Below are positions 44,886 to 56,332 of a DNA stretch of 64,000 nt, piece by piece. Numbering within the stretch: the first letter of the stretch is position 1; each line of letters starts with the position of its first letter. Both the position numbers and the translations under genes were made by a program. The notes beneath the pieces are model-generated. The model did not search any database. It was given only the letters and a program-made list of their open reading frames with translations, and was not told where the DNA came from. The stretch comes from Dechloromonas sp. (lineage in GTDB: Bacteria; Pseudomonadota; Gammaproteobacteria; Burkholderiales; Rhodocyclaceae): positions 43,802 through 107,801 of the forward strand of contig JAEUOG010000045.1 in NCBI GenBank assembly GCA_016790815.1. Direction: 5' to 3'.

Positions 44886-47744
44886 TCAGATTCCAAGCTC
44901 ATGCTTCAAACGACGAAATAGCTCGGACTGAAGTGTCGCCGCGCCATTTTTGGTGTTTGCAATAGCAAGGAGTTCCTCACGCGATTCCTGGGTTCTGCCG
45001 TTTTTTGACAAGGCATACGACAGATGAAGGCGAATATCTGCATTTCCCGGGTCCCGCAATCGCGCTTCACGAAGGTAGCGCAATCCTGAATCAACCTGCC
45101 CTTTGCTAACCAAGATCCAGCCCAGCGTATCAAGATACGCTGGGTGATCCGGAGCCAATTTCACCGCTCGCTCTGCCATCGCTTGCGCTTCACCATCCTT
45201 TAGTTGCATCAGCAGCGAGGCAAAATTATTCAACGATGAAGCGTCTGTAGGGTCATTTGCGATGACCTTGCTGTAGGTTTGGCGTGCTGCTGCGTAGTTC
45301 CCAGAGCGATGCTGCACCTCGGCAAGCACCTTGGTCGCCAACCTGTCGGTTTGATGCTTTGCAACCCACCCTTCGAGCAACGCGACTGCTTTTCCACTAT
45401 CTCCCGCCGCGATGTGGGCTTGGGAAAGCGAAAGCACATTTAGGGTGCGCTCCTCTCGAGCAAGCAATTTCTTGTAGCTATTTATTGCCAACTGGACTTG
45501 TTTTCGGGACATGGCCAAGTCCGCCTCCGATCGAAGGGCTTCAACGGAGTTTGGATGATTAGCGATCAGATTCTTGAGCGCGACGTCAGCCTTGGCATTG
45601 TCACCACGCGCTGATTCCACCTGGACGGCAAGGGCCAATGCGGCGAGATCATCAGGTTTTCCCTGAAGGGCCTTGTAGATGCTATATGAGGCCCCATCGG
45701 GGTTGGCTGCTGCCAGCTGCAAGCGTGCTATGACCACTTGGGCGGCCGGCTCGTACTCTGCAAGCCGCGTCGCGGACCCCAGGATCGTTCTGGCATTGTG
45801 GGCATCACCACCGGCCAGATACGCCCTGCTCAATGCTATTTGCACCTGAATACTCGACGAGTACTTAGCCGCCAGATCCTTCGCTGCTGCAACAGCAGCA
45901 TCTGCTTGTCGCAAAGAGATATGCAAATCTATCAGGGTCAAGCCAGGCATGGAGTCCGATCGCTGCACCTCGCTGGCTTTGGCTAAATACCTGACTGCCT
46001 CTGCATGCCTGCCGGCTCGCCGTTCCAATGCTCCGTATTCAAATAACACTTGATAGTCGTCACTGTTCTTCTTCAAGAGATCGTCAAGACGGCGTCGGGC
46101 ATCGTCAAATCGTTGTTCACTCGCCTCGAGTCGGGCCATATTCAGAATGGCTGGAATGAACGCGGCGTTCTTAGCTAACACCTGGCCATACGCAGCGCGC
46201 GCGCCTGCCTTGTCTCCCGCAGAGACTTTGAGCGACCCGAGCAGATTGAGCGCCACCAAATTGGACGGATCGTGCTTGATCATGGCTTCTGCCACCTTCA
46301 AGGCCTTCTCCATTTTGCCGAAACGCGAATACAGCACCGCAAGCGTTACGCCGGCATGGACATCCGCAGGATTTGCGGCCAAGGCTTTCTCAAGATTACC
46401 CAAGCCTTTTTCGGTTAGGCCGGAGCCAAGCTGACTGAAGGCCAGGGACCGATTGATTTCGTTCGCACCCGTGCGGGTAGCGGCTTTCTCAAGAAGAGTA
46501 GTCGCTTGCGCGTAGCGCTTCTGGGCAAGATTGACAGACCCCAGCAGGTACATAACCAGGGGATCCTCCGGCAGTACGCGTTGAATAGACTCAAGCAACG
46601 TCTGGGCGCGCCCGTAATCCTTGGTATCGACATAGATGGAAGCCAGAAGCTTCTTGGCACCCATGTTCCCCGGATTACGTGAAATCAGCGCATCCAGATA
46701 TTCCCGGGATTTCTGATGATTGCCCAGATCGTAGTGCGCCAACGCGCCAGCCATGAGCAACTGTTCTCGACGAGCCAACCAGGCTGGCGGCAACGTATCG
46801 ATAGTCCGCGTAACTTCCTTCAACGCCTCGGCGGTTTTCGATTGATCCCCATTTTTTTTGGCCAGAACGGCACGCAGATAGGCAGCTCGCGGCTCTTCTT
46901 CTGCGAATGTTTTCAGGAAATCCAGATCCTTGCGTGCATCATCGTCTCGCTTCAAATCAATCAGCAGTGCTGCACGCGCAACGCGAGCGTCTACGTGCTT
47001 TGGAGTGATGGACAGTGCTTTTTCGTATGCCGCCAGTGCCCCTTTTACATCGAGCACGGTGTGCAACACCGAAGCCTTCATATTCCAGGCTGAAGCATTA
47101 TTTGGCGCCAGCTCTATTGCCTTGTCAGCACTTTCGCGAGCCTGACTAATGCGGTTGGTCGCCAGCAACATAGGTACCTCGGCAATCATTGGTGACGCTG
47201 ACCTCGGGTCAATTGCCCTTGCCTGGTCCCAGCTTTGTTTTGCGAGGCTGCCATTGCCTGCTTCCAGGTAGGCGTTCCCGCGCATGGTGAGAACTTCAAC
47301 CTGCAAGGCCGGCGACAAACCGGATGCTGGAATCCTGTCGATTACAGCTTCTGGACGCCCGAGGGCGAGATAGACGTCGCCCAGTGAAAGCGCCACTTCG
47401 CCGCGATTCACCCCCTGCTTGAGGGCCTCTTCGAATGCGGCCTCGGCGCCTTTCAGATCCCCATTCTTCAACATCGCCTTGCCCAGCAAGAGGTGTGCTG
47501 CAAGCATCTTTGGATCTTGCTGTAGTGCATTCTTTAGTTGAATGACTGCAGCCAACATCTCATTTTTGTCATATCGCTTCAGCGCATCTTCGTAGTAGCT
47601 GGATGCCTTTTCCGGGGTCGCCAGTACGGTGGTCGCGATGGTGAGACCCATCACGACTGCAGCAGAAGCACGCAGCGCCGATCGAAGCCGGTAGCGTCCA
47701 GAAGAACGCGAAGGCTGCCGATAACAGGGAATTTGGAGGCTCAT
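44886..47744 (-). CDS. prsT: PEP-CTERM system TPR-repeat protein PrsT
   Basis: A 952-residue exported protein with a signal segment (about 23-43) and then about twenty-plus TPR units to the end (for example KASSYYEDALKRYDKNEMLA, KGALAAYEKALSITPKHVDA, DHPAYLDTLGWILVSKGQVD). Length and the PEKASSYYEDALKRYDK opening match the PrsT lipoprotein-like TPR family of exosortase loci, although no lipobox cysteine is evident here. It probably helps export or assembly of exopolysaccharide or PEP-CTERM proteins. The eps/exosortase cluster that usually surrounds it is absent. Confidence 0.88.
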   Translation of the reverse strand: MSLQIPCYRQPSRSSGRYRLRSALRASAAVVMGLTIATTVLATPEKASSYYEDALKRYDKNEMLAAVIQLKNALQQDPKMLAAHLLLGKAMLKNGDLKGAEAAFEEALKQGVNRGEVALSLGDVYLALGRPEAVIDRIPASGLSPALQVEVLTMRGNAYLEAGNGSLAKQSWDQARAIDPRSASPMIAEVPMLLATNRISQARESADKAIELAPNNASAWNMKASVLHTVLDVKGALAAYEKALSITPKHVDARVARAALLIDLKRDDDARKDLDFLKTFAEEEPRAAYLRAVLAKKNGDQSKTAEALKEVTRTIDTLPPAWLARREQLLMAGALAHYDLGNHQKSREYLDALISRNPGNMGAKKLLASIYVDTKDYGRAQTLLESIQRVLPEDPLVMYLLGSVNLAQKRYAQATTLLEKAATRTGANEINRSLAFSQLGSGLTEKGLGNLEKALAANPADVHAGVTLAVLYSRFGKMEKALKVAEAMIKHDPSNLVALNLLGSLKVSAGDKAGARAAYGQVLAKNAAFIPAILNMARLEASEQRFDDARRRLDDLLKKNSDDYQVLFEYGALERRAGRHAEAVRYLAKASEVQRSDSMPGLTLIDLHISLRQADAAVAAAKDLAAKYSSSIQVQIALSRAYLAGGDAHNARTILGSATRLAEYEPAAQVVIARLQLAAANPDGASYSIYKALQGKPDDLAALALAVQVESARGDNAKADVALKNLIANHPNSVEALRSEADLAMSRKQVQLAINSYKKLLAREERTLNVLSLSQAHIAAGDSGKAVALLEGWVAKHQTDRLATKVLAEVQHRSGNYAAARQTYSKVIANDPTDASSLNNFASLLMQLKDGEAQAMAERAVKLAPDHPAYLDTLGWILVSKGQVDSGLRYLREARLRDPGNADIRLHLSYALSKNGRTQESREELLAIANTKNGAATLQSELFRRLKHELGI

Positions 47745-47918
47745 CGTGAATTGAAAGCTTTAGAAATCAGAAAAATCCGCCCCGGAAAAATATCCGGAAG
47801 CAGGCTGTTCCAATGCTAGCGCCCACACGCAATCAGCTGATGTGCGTTAATTCACAAATTTGAGCAAATCGTTTAAATGTCGTTCCGAGCAGTAGAACGA
47901 CGAGTGGCTCGTTCGAAT

Positions 47919-48587
47919 CTATCGAACCTCGATGCTGACGGTTTTCCCGGACTTGCCACCGGCCTTGTGGATCACATCGGCGATGTCCGTATTGTTGAAT
48001 CTCAATGCGATATCAAGTGCCGTCTCACCAGTGTCCATGTGGCGCGCAAGGTCCGCCTTGCTGGCGACAAGGAGCTGAACGACGTCGAGAAATCCACCCC
48101 GCGATGCGGCGATCAGCGGGGTTGTTCCGTTTTCGGACGCCAGATTCACGTCTGCACCAGATTTGATGAGCAGTCTGGCAATGTCGAGATGGCCGCTGAA
48201 TGCCGCATAGGCCAATGGTGTCCAGCCCTGCATATTGACGGCTGCACCACCGGCCAACAGCAGTTCGACCACTTTCCTATGCCCACGAAATGCCGCAAGG
48301 CGCAGTGCCGTATCTCCAGCCGAATTGCGCGCGTTTATTTTGGCACGGCTCTTTATCAGAAACTCGACCGTATCTGCGTGCCCGTCTCGCGAAGCCAGCA
48401 TCAGCAGCGTATTGCCATCGATATCCGTCGTGTCGAGTGATGCCCCTTTGGCAGAAAGTTGCGAAAGCTCTTTCACATCGCCCATTCTGGCTGCATTGAT
48501 CAGGTCATCGTAGGTCGCCGCACAAGCAAGGAAAGGCAGAACAAGGGCCATTGCTACGGTCAACCGGATTTTTTTGCTGATTTTCAT
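47919..48587 (-). CDS. Exported ankyrin-repeat protein
   Basis: A 222-residue protein with a signal peptide (MKISKKIRLTVAMALVLPFL, cleaved near ACA) and five to six ankyrin repeats (DGNTLLMLASRDGHADTVEF, AGDTALRLAAFRGHRKVVEL, NGTTPLIAASRGGFLDVVQL). It should act in the periplasm as a binding scaffold. Its start overlaps the tatD stop by 4 bp. The codons for residues KIRLTVA overlap a partial copy of the dispersed repeat core lying antisense. Confidence 0.85.
   Translation of the reverse strand: MKISKKIRLTVAMALVLPFLACAATYDDLINAARMGDVKELSQLSAKGASLDTTDIDGNTLLMLASRDGHADTVEFLIKSRAKINARNSAGDTALRLAAFRGHRKVVELLLAGGAAVNMQGWTPLAYAAFSGHLDIARLLIKSGADVNLASENGTTPLIAASRGGFLDVVQLLVASKADLARHMDTGETALDIALRFNNTDIADVIHKAGGKSGKTVSIEVR
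48551..48568 (+). repeat. Dispersed element, copy F (core only)
   Basis: TTGCTACGGTCAACCGGA matches the core (CTGCGGTCAACCGGA) with one change, but the A-rich tracts are replaced by a T-run. It lies antisense within the signal-peptide codons of the ankyrin gene. It may be a decayed copy or chance. Confidence 0.4.
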
Positions 48588-49357
48588 GGGCGTTTTGCGT
48601 GTTTGAACAGGGAAAAGAAATTGTCGGTGGTCGCTTGATGGACGTCATCAACCGAGAGACCGCGCAGCCTGGCGATTTCCTCTGCCACATAGCGTACGTA
48701 GGCAGGCTCGTTGGGCTTGCCACGATACGGCACCGGCGCCAGATAGGGGGAGTCAGTCTCAACCAGGACCCGGTCAAGAGGGCATTTCTGAGCCACTTCC
48801 TTGACGATGGATGCGTTCTTGAAGGTGACGATACCGGAGAACGACAGATAGAAACCGAGATCCAATGCCAGACTGGCGATGTCCCAGTTTTCGGTGAAAC
48901 AATGCATGACGCCCCCCACGGCATCAGCGCCCTCCTCTTTCAGCACGCGCAGGGTGTCTGCTGCAGAATCGCGGGTATGCACGACCAGCGGCTTGCCACA
49001 GCGTTTTGCGGCGCGAATGTGAGTCCGAAAGCGATCGCGTTGCCACTCTGGCTTATCCTTCTGCCAATAGTAGTCGAGCCCCGTTTCGCCAATGGCGATC
49101 ACTTTCGGATGCACTGCAAGTGCCAACAACCTTTCTTCATCGGGATCTTCGACATCCGTGTATTCGGGATGCACACCAACTGTGGCGTAGAGCTGCGGAT
49201 ACTGCTCGGCCAACGAGATAACAGCAGGGAAATCTTCCAGATTGACGCCAATGCAGACGGCCAGATCGACCCGGTTTTCATGCATGCGCTGCAATACTTC
49301 CGGCATACGATTGGCCAGATCGGGGAAATCGAGATGGCAATGGGAGTCGACAAGCAT
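48584..49357 (-). CDS. tatD: TatD-family metal-dependent DNase
   Basis: A 257-residue TIM-barrel hydrolase starting at the ATG at 49357. Metal and catalytic motifs are DSHCHLDF, TVGVHPEY, AIGETGLDYYW, VVHTRDS, MHCFTENW and VETDSPYLAPVPYRGKPNEP. This form (YcfH-like) commonly sits next to holB, tmk and a PilZ gene, as here, and is a 3'-5' exonuclease candidate. Confidence 0.92.
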   Translation of the reverse strand: MLVDSHCHLDFPDLANRMPEVLQRMHENRVDLAVCIGVNLEDFPAVISLAEQYPQLYATVGVHPEYTDVEDPDEERLLALAVHPKVIAIGETGLDYYWQKDKPEWQRDRFRTHIRAAKRCGKPLVVHTRDSAADTLRVLKEEGADAVGGVMHCFTENWDIASLALDLGFYLSFSGIVTFKNASIVKEVAQKCPLDRVLVETDSPYLAPVPYRGKPNEPAYVRYVAEEIARLRGLSVDDVHQATTDNFFSLFKHAKRP

Positions 49358-49366
49358 GCCGACCAA

Positions 49367-49729
49367 TCAGAGCGTATGCGTGGGGCGTGCCGACTGCATC
49401 ACGCCGCCTAACATGCCTTCGATCTTGCGCTTGGCTTCTTGGCCGCTTTCATCATTATTGAAATGCACGCCTATACCCTGCGCCCGTCCGTTTTGGGCAC
49501 CCGCCGGGGTGATCCAGACCACCGTGCCGGCAATCGGCAGTTTGGCTGGATCGTCCATCAGCGACAACAACATGAACACTTCGTCGCCAATGGTATAGCT
49601 GCGCGTCGTCGGAATGAAGATACCGCCGCTGCGCAAATGGGGCATGAACGCGGCGTAAAGAGCGGATTTTGAATTGATGTTCAGCGAGAGAACGCTAGGG
49701 CGCTGCGGAGCGGGTTTTGCTTCACTCAT
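49367..49729 (-). CDS. pilZ: PilZ-domain protein
   Basis: A 120-residue single-domain PilZ protein (VLSLNINSKSALYAAFMPHL, GGIFIPTTRSYTIGDEVFML, GTVVWITPAGAQNGRAQGIG). The c-di-GMP binding RxxxR and D/NxSxxG motifs are absent, as in the type IV pilus PilZ of Xanthomonas and Pseudomonas, which acts by protein contact. The holB-pilZ-tatD order supports that identity. Confidence 0.88.
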   Translation of the reverse strand: MSEAKPAPQRPSVLSLNINSKSALYAAFMPHLRSGGIFIPTTRSYTIGDEVFMLLSLMDDPAKLPIAGTVVWITPAGAQNGRAQGIGVHFNNDESGQEAKRKIEGMLGGVMQSARPTHTL

Positions 49730-49735
49730 CGTTGA

Positions 49736-50755
49736 TCAATTGGCAAACAATGCTCGATAGTCCAGAAAAAGGCTCTCCAGGAAGAGGCGCGCGTTGAGCG
49801 GCTGCTCCGCCTCCTGGCGACGTACGATCAGTGCCCGATACGATTGAATCAGGCGCGCAGCGGGAATCATATCAGCCAAGCCTGAAAGAATGTTTTGTTG
49901 TGGCAGAAAATATCGAACGGACAGGCCATTCTTGGCGAGCGTCAAGTCGACCAGCCATTTCTGCATAGCTTCGGTTATGTGCTTCAGCGCAACCTTGCCC
50001 TTGCTATCCTTCACCACCTTCTCAAGCTCGGCAGCAAGGGCAAGAGGGTCGCTTTTTCGCCCGTTGCTCAATCGCGCGGCCAACAAATCCAGCCATCCAC
50101 CCTGATCAGAATTTGCCAACGCCATTGCCAAGCATGGGGAGCCACCCGCCATCGCCAGCAAGCGCTCTGCTTGGGCAATGCCGAGATCACTCAATACTTT
50201 TTCCGCAAGCCTAATTGGCGGCACCGGAACGGGCACCACCTGGCAGCGACTACGAATAGTTGGCAGCAAACGCATTGGCTCACTTGAAACCAATAAAAAC
50301 AGAGTACCTGGAGCAGGCTCCTCAAGTGATTTCAAAAGTGAATTGGCGGCATTCCGATTCATCGCTTCGGTCGGATTGATCAGAATTATGCGCAATCCGC
50401 CGCGATGGGTCCCAATGTTGAAGAAATCGTCGAGTCCACGAATTTGGTCAATCGTGATCTGCTGGCTGGGTTTCTTTTTGCCGTCTTCGACCTCCGCTTC
50501 CTCGCATAGAGAATCCGGCTGCAGCAAGCGGAAATCAGGGTGGTTTCCTTGCTCGAACCAGTTGCAGGCCAGACATTTCCCGCAAGCCAACCCTTCGATG
50601 GATGGCGACTCACAGAGCAGACTGGCAGCAAAACGACGCGCCAACTCATATTTCCCCAGGCCCTTCTGCCCCGTCAGAAGAAGCGAATGGGGCAACTGTT
50701 TTCGTCTAGCCTGAAGGCCGGCCCAGACCTTTGCATGAAGATCAATAACATTCAT
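49736..50755 (-). CDS. holB: DNA polymerase III delta' subunit
   Basis: A 339-residue clamp-loader subunit from the ATG at 50755. [20 protein letters not shown] is a degenerate P-loop, [17 protein letters not shown] the zinc site, and [20 protein letters not shown] and [11 protein letters not shown] are diagnostic. The start overlaps the tmk stop by 4 bp. Length is normal. Confidence 0.93.
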   Translation of the reverse strand: MNVIDLHAKVWAGLQARRKQLPHSLLLTGQKGLGKYELARRFAASLLCESPSIEGLACGKCLACNWFEQGNHPDFRLLQPDSLCEEAEVEDGKKKPSQQITIDQIRGLDDFFNIGTHRGGLRIILINPTEAMNRNAANSLLKSLEEPAPGTLFLLVSSEPMRLLPTIRSRCQVVPVPVPPIRLAEKVLSDLGIAQAERLLAMAGGSPCLAMALANSDQGGWLDLLAARLSNGRKSDPLALAAELEKVVKDSKGKVALKHITEAMQKWLVDLTLAKNGLSVRYFLPQQNILSGLADMIPAARLIQSYRALIVRRQEAEQPLNARLFLESLFLDYRALFAN

Positions 50756-51366
50756 AAACAATGAACTGAAACAATTTGTTCAAGTTTTTCACGAATTAAA
50801 TCGATGCTATTGTCGGCATTGACGACACGCATTCTACTGGGGCTGTGTTGGGCTCTTTCGAGATAGGCCTGACGAACGCGCTCGTGAAAATCGACCCGTT
50901 CCTGCTCGAATTTGTCGAGCACGCGATTGGCCAGCACGATGCGCTCTCTGGCTATGTCCAGCGGCAAATCAAATAGCAAGGTCAAATCAGGCTGCAGGTG
51001 TTCGTGCACCCAATGCTCCAGAGCGAGGAATTTGGACCGATCAAGGCCCCTACCGCCGCCCTGGTAGGCATACGTGGCATCGCTGAAGCGGTCGCAGATC
51101 ACCCACTCGCCGCGAGCCAGCGCCGGTTCGATCAATTTGGCCAGATGTTCACGGCGTGCGGCAAACATGAGCAGGGTCTCGGTTTCCAGATGCATGGGAT
51201 CATTGAGCAACAGCGCGCGCAATTTTTCGCCCAATTCTGTGCCACCCGGTTCCCGGGTCACTTGCACGACGATGCCACGTGCACGCAGGTATTCTGCGAG
51301 CCATTCGACATGGCTGCTCTTGCCTGCGCCATCTATTCCTTCGAAAGTGATGAATTTGCCTTTCAC
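50752..51366 (-). CDS. tmk: Thymidylate kinase
   Basis: A 204-residue kinase making d[23 protein letters not shown] is the P-loop, [19 protein letters not shown] the DR(E)PG-like motif and [19 protein letters not shown] the lid and base-recognition region. The start overlaps the mltG stop by 4 bp, so mltG-tmk-holB are one unit as in most proteobacteria. Confidence 0.96.
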   Translation of the reverse strand: MKGKFITFEGIDGAGKSSHVEWLAEYLRARGIVVQVTREPGGTELGEKLRALLLNDPMHLETETLLMFAARREHLAKLIEPALARGEWVICDRFSDATYAYQGGGRGLDRSKFLALEHWVHEHLQPDLTLLFDLPLDIARERIVLANRVLDKFEQERVDFHERVRQAYLERAQHSPSRMRVVNADNSIDLIREKLEQIVSVHCL

Positions 51367-52358
51367 TTCCCACTCCTCTGATATTTATTGACCGCGTTGT
51401 TGTGTTCTTCCAGCGTCCGCGAAAACTGACTGCTGCCATCGCCACGAGCGACAAAATAGAGCGCATCCGTTTGAGCCGGATTTAGCGCCGCACGGAGGGA
51501 CGCCTGCCCCGGCATCGAGATCGGTGTGGGCGGCAGACCCGACCGGGTGTAGGTATTGTAGGGCGTATCAGTTTGCAGGTCGCGCTTTCGCAGATTTCCA
51601 TCAAAGGCCTGGCCGAGGCCGTAGATCACTGTCGGATCCGTCTGCAGCAGCATGCCCTTGCGCAAACGATTGACGAAAACGGCAGCCACCAGGGTTCGAT
51701 CAGCCTCCAGCGCTGTTTCCTTTTCGACAATCGAGGCCATGACAAGCGCTTCACTTGGTGACTTGTAGGGCAAGCCTGCGGCACGTTGGGTCCATTCAGC
51801 ATCGAGTTTGCCCAGCATGGCCCGATTTGCACGTGCGAGAAGTTCAAGGTCACTCGACTGCTTGTCGAACAGATAGGTATCGGGAAAGAGCTGACCTTCC
51901 AAGGTTTTCACATGGAGGCCCAACAGTGCAATGATCTGGGCTTCACTCAGGCCACTTGTCTCGTGAATCAGGTCTGGATGCTTGTCCATGCGGGCGCGCC
52001 ACTGACGGAATGTCCAGCCTTCGACCAAGGTCAGATCGCCCTGCGTGACCTTGCCTTTAAGCAACTTGCTGAGCAGTTGCCTGGGCGTTACCCCGGTTTT
52101 TACCGAATAACTCCCTGCTTTGATGGAAGTATCTGCCCGAAAAAGGCGAGCCAGTGTGGCGAGCAATCCGGGTTCGACATCAATGCCTGCCTCGCGCATC
52201 TGTGCGATGGCTGAGCGCAGGCTGCTACCGGCCGTCACCCTGAAATCGAGTGGCGAACTGCGCAACTGGAGCGGCTGATTCGCCCACCACCACATACCTC
52301 CGGCTACCGTCGCCAACAGCAATAAGATCGGAAGGAATATCTTGGGATAGAAGCGCAC
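51363..52358 (-). CDS. mltG: Endolytic peptidoglycan transglycosylase MltG
   Basis: A 331-residue inner-membrane lytic transglycosylase with one N-terminal helix ([20 protein letters not shown]), a LysM-like region and the YceG domain. The catalytic glutamate is in [30 protein letters not shown] and [20 protein letters not shown] are family blocks. It cleaves nascent glycan strands and so sets chain length. Its final residues (NNAVNKYQR) look like the repeat-derived AVNRK tails but are ordinary family sequence. Confidence 0.95.
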   Translation of the reverse strand: MRFYPKIFLPILLLLATVAGGMWWWANQPLQLRSSPLDFRVTAGSSLRSAIAQMREAGIDVEPGLLATLARLFRADTSIKAGSYSVKTGVTPRQLLSKLLKGKVTQGDLTLVEGWTFRQWRARMDKHPDLIHETSGLSEAQIIALLGLHVKTLEGQLFPDTYLFDKQSSDLELLARANRAMLGKLDAEWTQRAAGLPYKSPSEALVMASIVEKETALEADRTLVAAVFVNRLRKGMLLQTDPTVIYGLGQAFDGNLRKRDLQTDTPYNTYTRSGLPPTPISMPGQASLRAALNPAQTDALYFVARGDGSSQFSRTLEEHNNAVNKYQRSGK

Positions 52359-52419
52359 GGGAACTCGAAGGGTTCAAGCAGGTCTTGCCCGTGTGGAACG
52401 AGCACGATATAACGAGCGA

Positions 52420-52425
52420 TATAAT
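52420..52425 (+). promoter_or_regulatory. Probable -10 box upstream of ygfZ
   Basis: TATAAT lies 25 bp before the ygfZ start in the divergent gap with mltG. No good -35 is seen at 17 bp (AACGAG), so the promoter is weak or activated. Confidence 0.35.
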
Positions 52426-52449
52426 ATCCGAAACCCCTCAGGAGCCCTC

Positions 52450-53466
52450 ATGAATCCCCACTGGCGCAGCTTTCTGGAATCGACCGAAGGTGTCTTCGAC
52501 AACGATTCGAACGAGCTTATCAATTTCGGCGATGCCGCCCGCGAATTGCTCGCTGCATCGCAGCAGACCGTCGTCGTTCCGCTAACCCACCTGGGGCTCA
52601 TTGAAGCCACGGGCGACGAGGCCAGGACATTCCTGCACAGCCAGTTCACCAGCGATATCAACCATCTGGCCGACGGCCAAGCTCAGAACGCCGGATGGTG
52701 CACAGCCAAAGGCCGGATGCAAGCCAGTTTTGTTGCCTGGCGTCAGGGCGAGCGCTATCTCCTCGCGCTTTCGGCCGACCTTCAAGAGGCAACGCAGAAA
52801 CGTCTGCAAATGTTCATCTTGCGCGCCAAGGTAAAGCTTGCGGCGCTTACCGACAGCACCATCATGCTGGGCCTCGCTGGCCCGCAAGCTGAAGAGTCGC
52901 TGGCCGGCGCCGGGCTGCCCTGTCCAGCAGAAGCAATGACGATCGCCAGCGCGGACGGCGCGACCGTCATTCGACTCGATACCGGGCGCTTCGTGATCGT
53001 GGCATCGGAATCTGCCATGACAAGGCTCTGGCAAAAGCTTACCGTCAAGGCACGTCCGGCAGGACTTCCTGTGTGGCGCTGGCTCGATATCCGTTCGGGT
53101 TTCCCGCTTGTGACACTCGCCACCAAAGAAGAATTCGTGCCTCAGATGGCCGATTTCGAAAAAATCGGCGGTGTCAGCTTCCACAAGGGGTGCTATCCGG
53201 GCCAGGAAATCGTCGCGCGCACGCAATACCTTGGCAAGGTCAAGCGCCATTTGCACCGTCTGACCAGCGCACAGCCGCTGAAGGCGGGCGACGTGCTGTA
53301 CTCGCCGGACAACCCGGATCAGTCCTGCGGCACAGTGATGACCGTTGCGCCCGCTCCGGCCGGCGGATACGAGGCCTTGGCGGTCATCCAGAGCAACTTT
53401 GCCGGCAATGTCCGCCTTGGTTCGCTGCAAGGCCCTTCCGTACAGGCTGCTGCGGTCAACCCGTAA
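52450..53466 (+). CDS. ygfZ: Folate-binding Fe-S maintenance protein YgfZ
   Basis: A 338-residue GcvT-like protein starting at an ATG with CAGGAG seven bases upstream. The YgfZ signature KGCYPGQEIVARTQYLGKVK is intact with its key cysteine. It uses tetrahydrofolate to help assemble or repair certain Fe-S enzymes such as MiaB. The C-terminus (QAAAVNP) is encoded by the dispersed repeat, which also spans the stop codon and the gap to the next gene. Confidence 0.93.
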   Translation: MNPHWRSFLESTEGVFDNDSNELINFGDAARELLAASQQTVVVPLTHLGLIEATGDEARTFLHSQFTSDINHLADGQAQNAGWCTAKGRMQASFVAWRQGERYLLALSADLQEATQKRLQMFILRAKVKLAALTDSTIMLGLAGPQAEESLAGAGLPCPAEAMTIASADGATVIRLDTGRFVIVASESAMTRLWQKLTVKARPAGLPVWRWLDIRSGFPLVTLATKEEFVPQMADFEKIGGVSFHKGCYPGQEIVARTQYLGKVKRHLHRLTSAQPLKAGDVLYSPDNPDQSCGTVMTVAPAPAGGYEALAVIQSNFAGNVRLGSLQGPSVQAAAVNP

Positions 53467-53481
53467 ATACGGGCAAAAATG
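53447..53481 (+). repeat. Dispersed 33-bp element, copy G (ygfZ/NRDE junction)
   Basis: The sequence reads GCTGCTGCGGTCAACCCG, then TAAATACG, then GGCAAAAATG. It provides the ygfZ C-terminal codons and stop (TAA) and ends 2 bp before the next ATG at 53484. In this copy CCCGTA and TACGGG form an extra inverted repeat. Confidence 0.75.
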
Positions 53482-54202
53482 ACATGTGCCTGATCGTCGT
53501 CGGCTGGCGGGTTCATCCGGATTACCCGCTGGTCGTCGCGGCCAATCGAGACGAATTCTATGCACGCCCGACAGCGCCCCTCGGGCGCTGGCCGGATGCG
53601 CCGGAAGTCATCGGCGGGCTCGACCTCGAAGCCGGCGGAACCTGGCTGGGAATTACCGAATCCGGGCGATTTGCCGCAGTCACCAATGTTCGCGAACCGG
53701 GCATGGCAAAAGGTGCGCAGTCACGCGGCGCACTGACACGCGGCTTCCTCACAGGTGGTTTGTCAGCAGAAAAATACGCTGGCCAGATCGACGGTGCGCA
53801 GTACTCGGGCTTCAATCTGCTGCTCTGTGACGGCAATACGCTGGTCTATTGCTCGAATCGAGATGGCAAACCTCGCCCGCTCGCCCCGGGAATTTATGGG
53901 CTATCAAATCACTTGCTCGACAGCCCCTGGCCAAAACTGGTCGCCGCCCGCGAACGATTTGCCGAAGCACTCCCCAGCCTGCCCGACACGTCCGCTTTTT
54001 TCGAACTCCTGGCCGAGCAAGCCATCGTTACCGATGAGAAGCTGCCGAGTACCGGTGTTCCTATCGAATGGGAACGCCTGTTGTCAGCCATTTTCGTCAA
54101 ATCGGAAAGCTATGGCACGCGGGCCGCGACGCTGGCCTGGCAAGACGCGGCCGGCAAAATCACGGTTCACGAAAACAGCTTTGGCCCGAACGGACGGGCG
54201 CT

Positions 54203-55561
<1,359 letters not shown>

Positions 55562-56332
55562 ATGATCATGACGCGTGAATTGCACCGCGCCACCTTCAAC
55601 CGCTCTGCCCTTGTCCGCGTCCTGTCCGACACCCTCCCGGAAGTCCCTGAGCCGAAATACGATTTCGGCGAGCGACTCGGGCAATGGCTGGACTTTTCGG
55701 ATGCGCTGACGCTGTTTTCGGTCCTCAACACCGAGGCCGGTAGCGGTGCGTCCGCACATCCGGCCAACGGCGACCTGCCGGCCCAACTGGCCCGCCTTCG
55801 CCGCAATCTGAACGATTCGATCCACAACGACGGCGTTTTCAGCACCGAGCCAGCACGCATCCCATTCCCCACCCCGCTACCCAACGCCACGCCGGAAAGT
55901 GCCGCCGATTTCTCGCCCTACCACCGCTACTACCTCGCCCACCAGCGCGACATGAATAGCGCCATCACGGCCCTGCGCGGCAATGCCCGCAAGGCGTTGG
56001 CTGCTCAGTCAGCGGCAGGAAAGCAGTTGGCCGACCTCGACGCCGCTTTCGAGAAATTTCTGTTTACCCGCGAACGCAACCTGCTGTCGAACATCCCGAT
56101 CATGCTCGGCAAGCGCTTTGACCAGCGCTACGCCGAACACCGCGCTGCCCTGGTCGACAACGCCAGCGACGACCCGACCACCTGGACGCAGCCCGGAAGC
56201 TGGCTCGAAGCCTTCTGCCACGATGCCCAGACTGCGCTCCTCGCCGAACTGGAACTGCGCCTCAAGCCGGTTGCAGGCCTGATTGCCACCCTCGGCAGCG
56301 CCAGCGAAACCAAGGAATCAAAGCCCCAATGA
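55562..56332 (+). CDS. DUF3348 protein, first gene of motor-like operon
   Basis: A cytoplasmic, mostly helical protein of 256 residues. RSALVRVLSDTLPEVPEPKY, RLGQWLDFSDALTLFSVLNT and YHRYYLAHQRDMNSAITALR are the conserved blocks I associate with DUF3348, a betaproteobacterial family without known function. There is no signal peptide or membrane helix. The start is uncertain among ATGs at 55532, 55562 and 55568; none has a strong ribosome site. The stop overlaps the DUF802 gene in an ATGA. It is a likely soluble partner of the motor proteins downstream. Confidence 0.75.
   Translation: MIMTRELHRATFNRSALVRVLSDTLPEVPEPKYDFGERLGQWLDFSDALTLFSVLNTEAGSGASAHPANGDLPAQLARLRRNLNDSIHNDGVFSTEPARIPFPTPLPNATPESAADFSPYHRYYLAHQRDMNSAITALRGNARKALAAQSAAGKQLADLDAAFEKFLFTRERNLLSNIPIMLGKRFDQRYAEHRAALVDNASDDPTTWTQPGSWLEAFCHDAQTALLAELELRLKPVAGLIATLGSASETKESKPQ

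Noticed and set aside
47775-47805. CCCCGGAAAAATATCCGG upstream of prsT as another repeat copy
   Set aside because: Only the CCGGAAAAAT part matches; GCGGTCAA is absent. It may be a simple palindrome near the prsT start.
51383-51400. ATTTATTGACCGCG at the mltG end as another repeat copy
   Set aside because: The C-terminal NNAVNKYQR is common in MltG homologues, and the core lacks CCGG.
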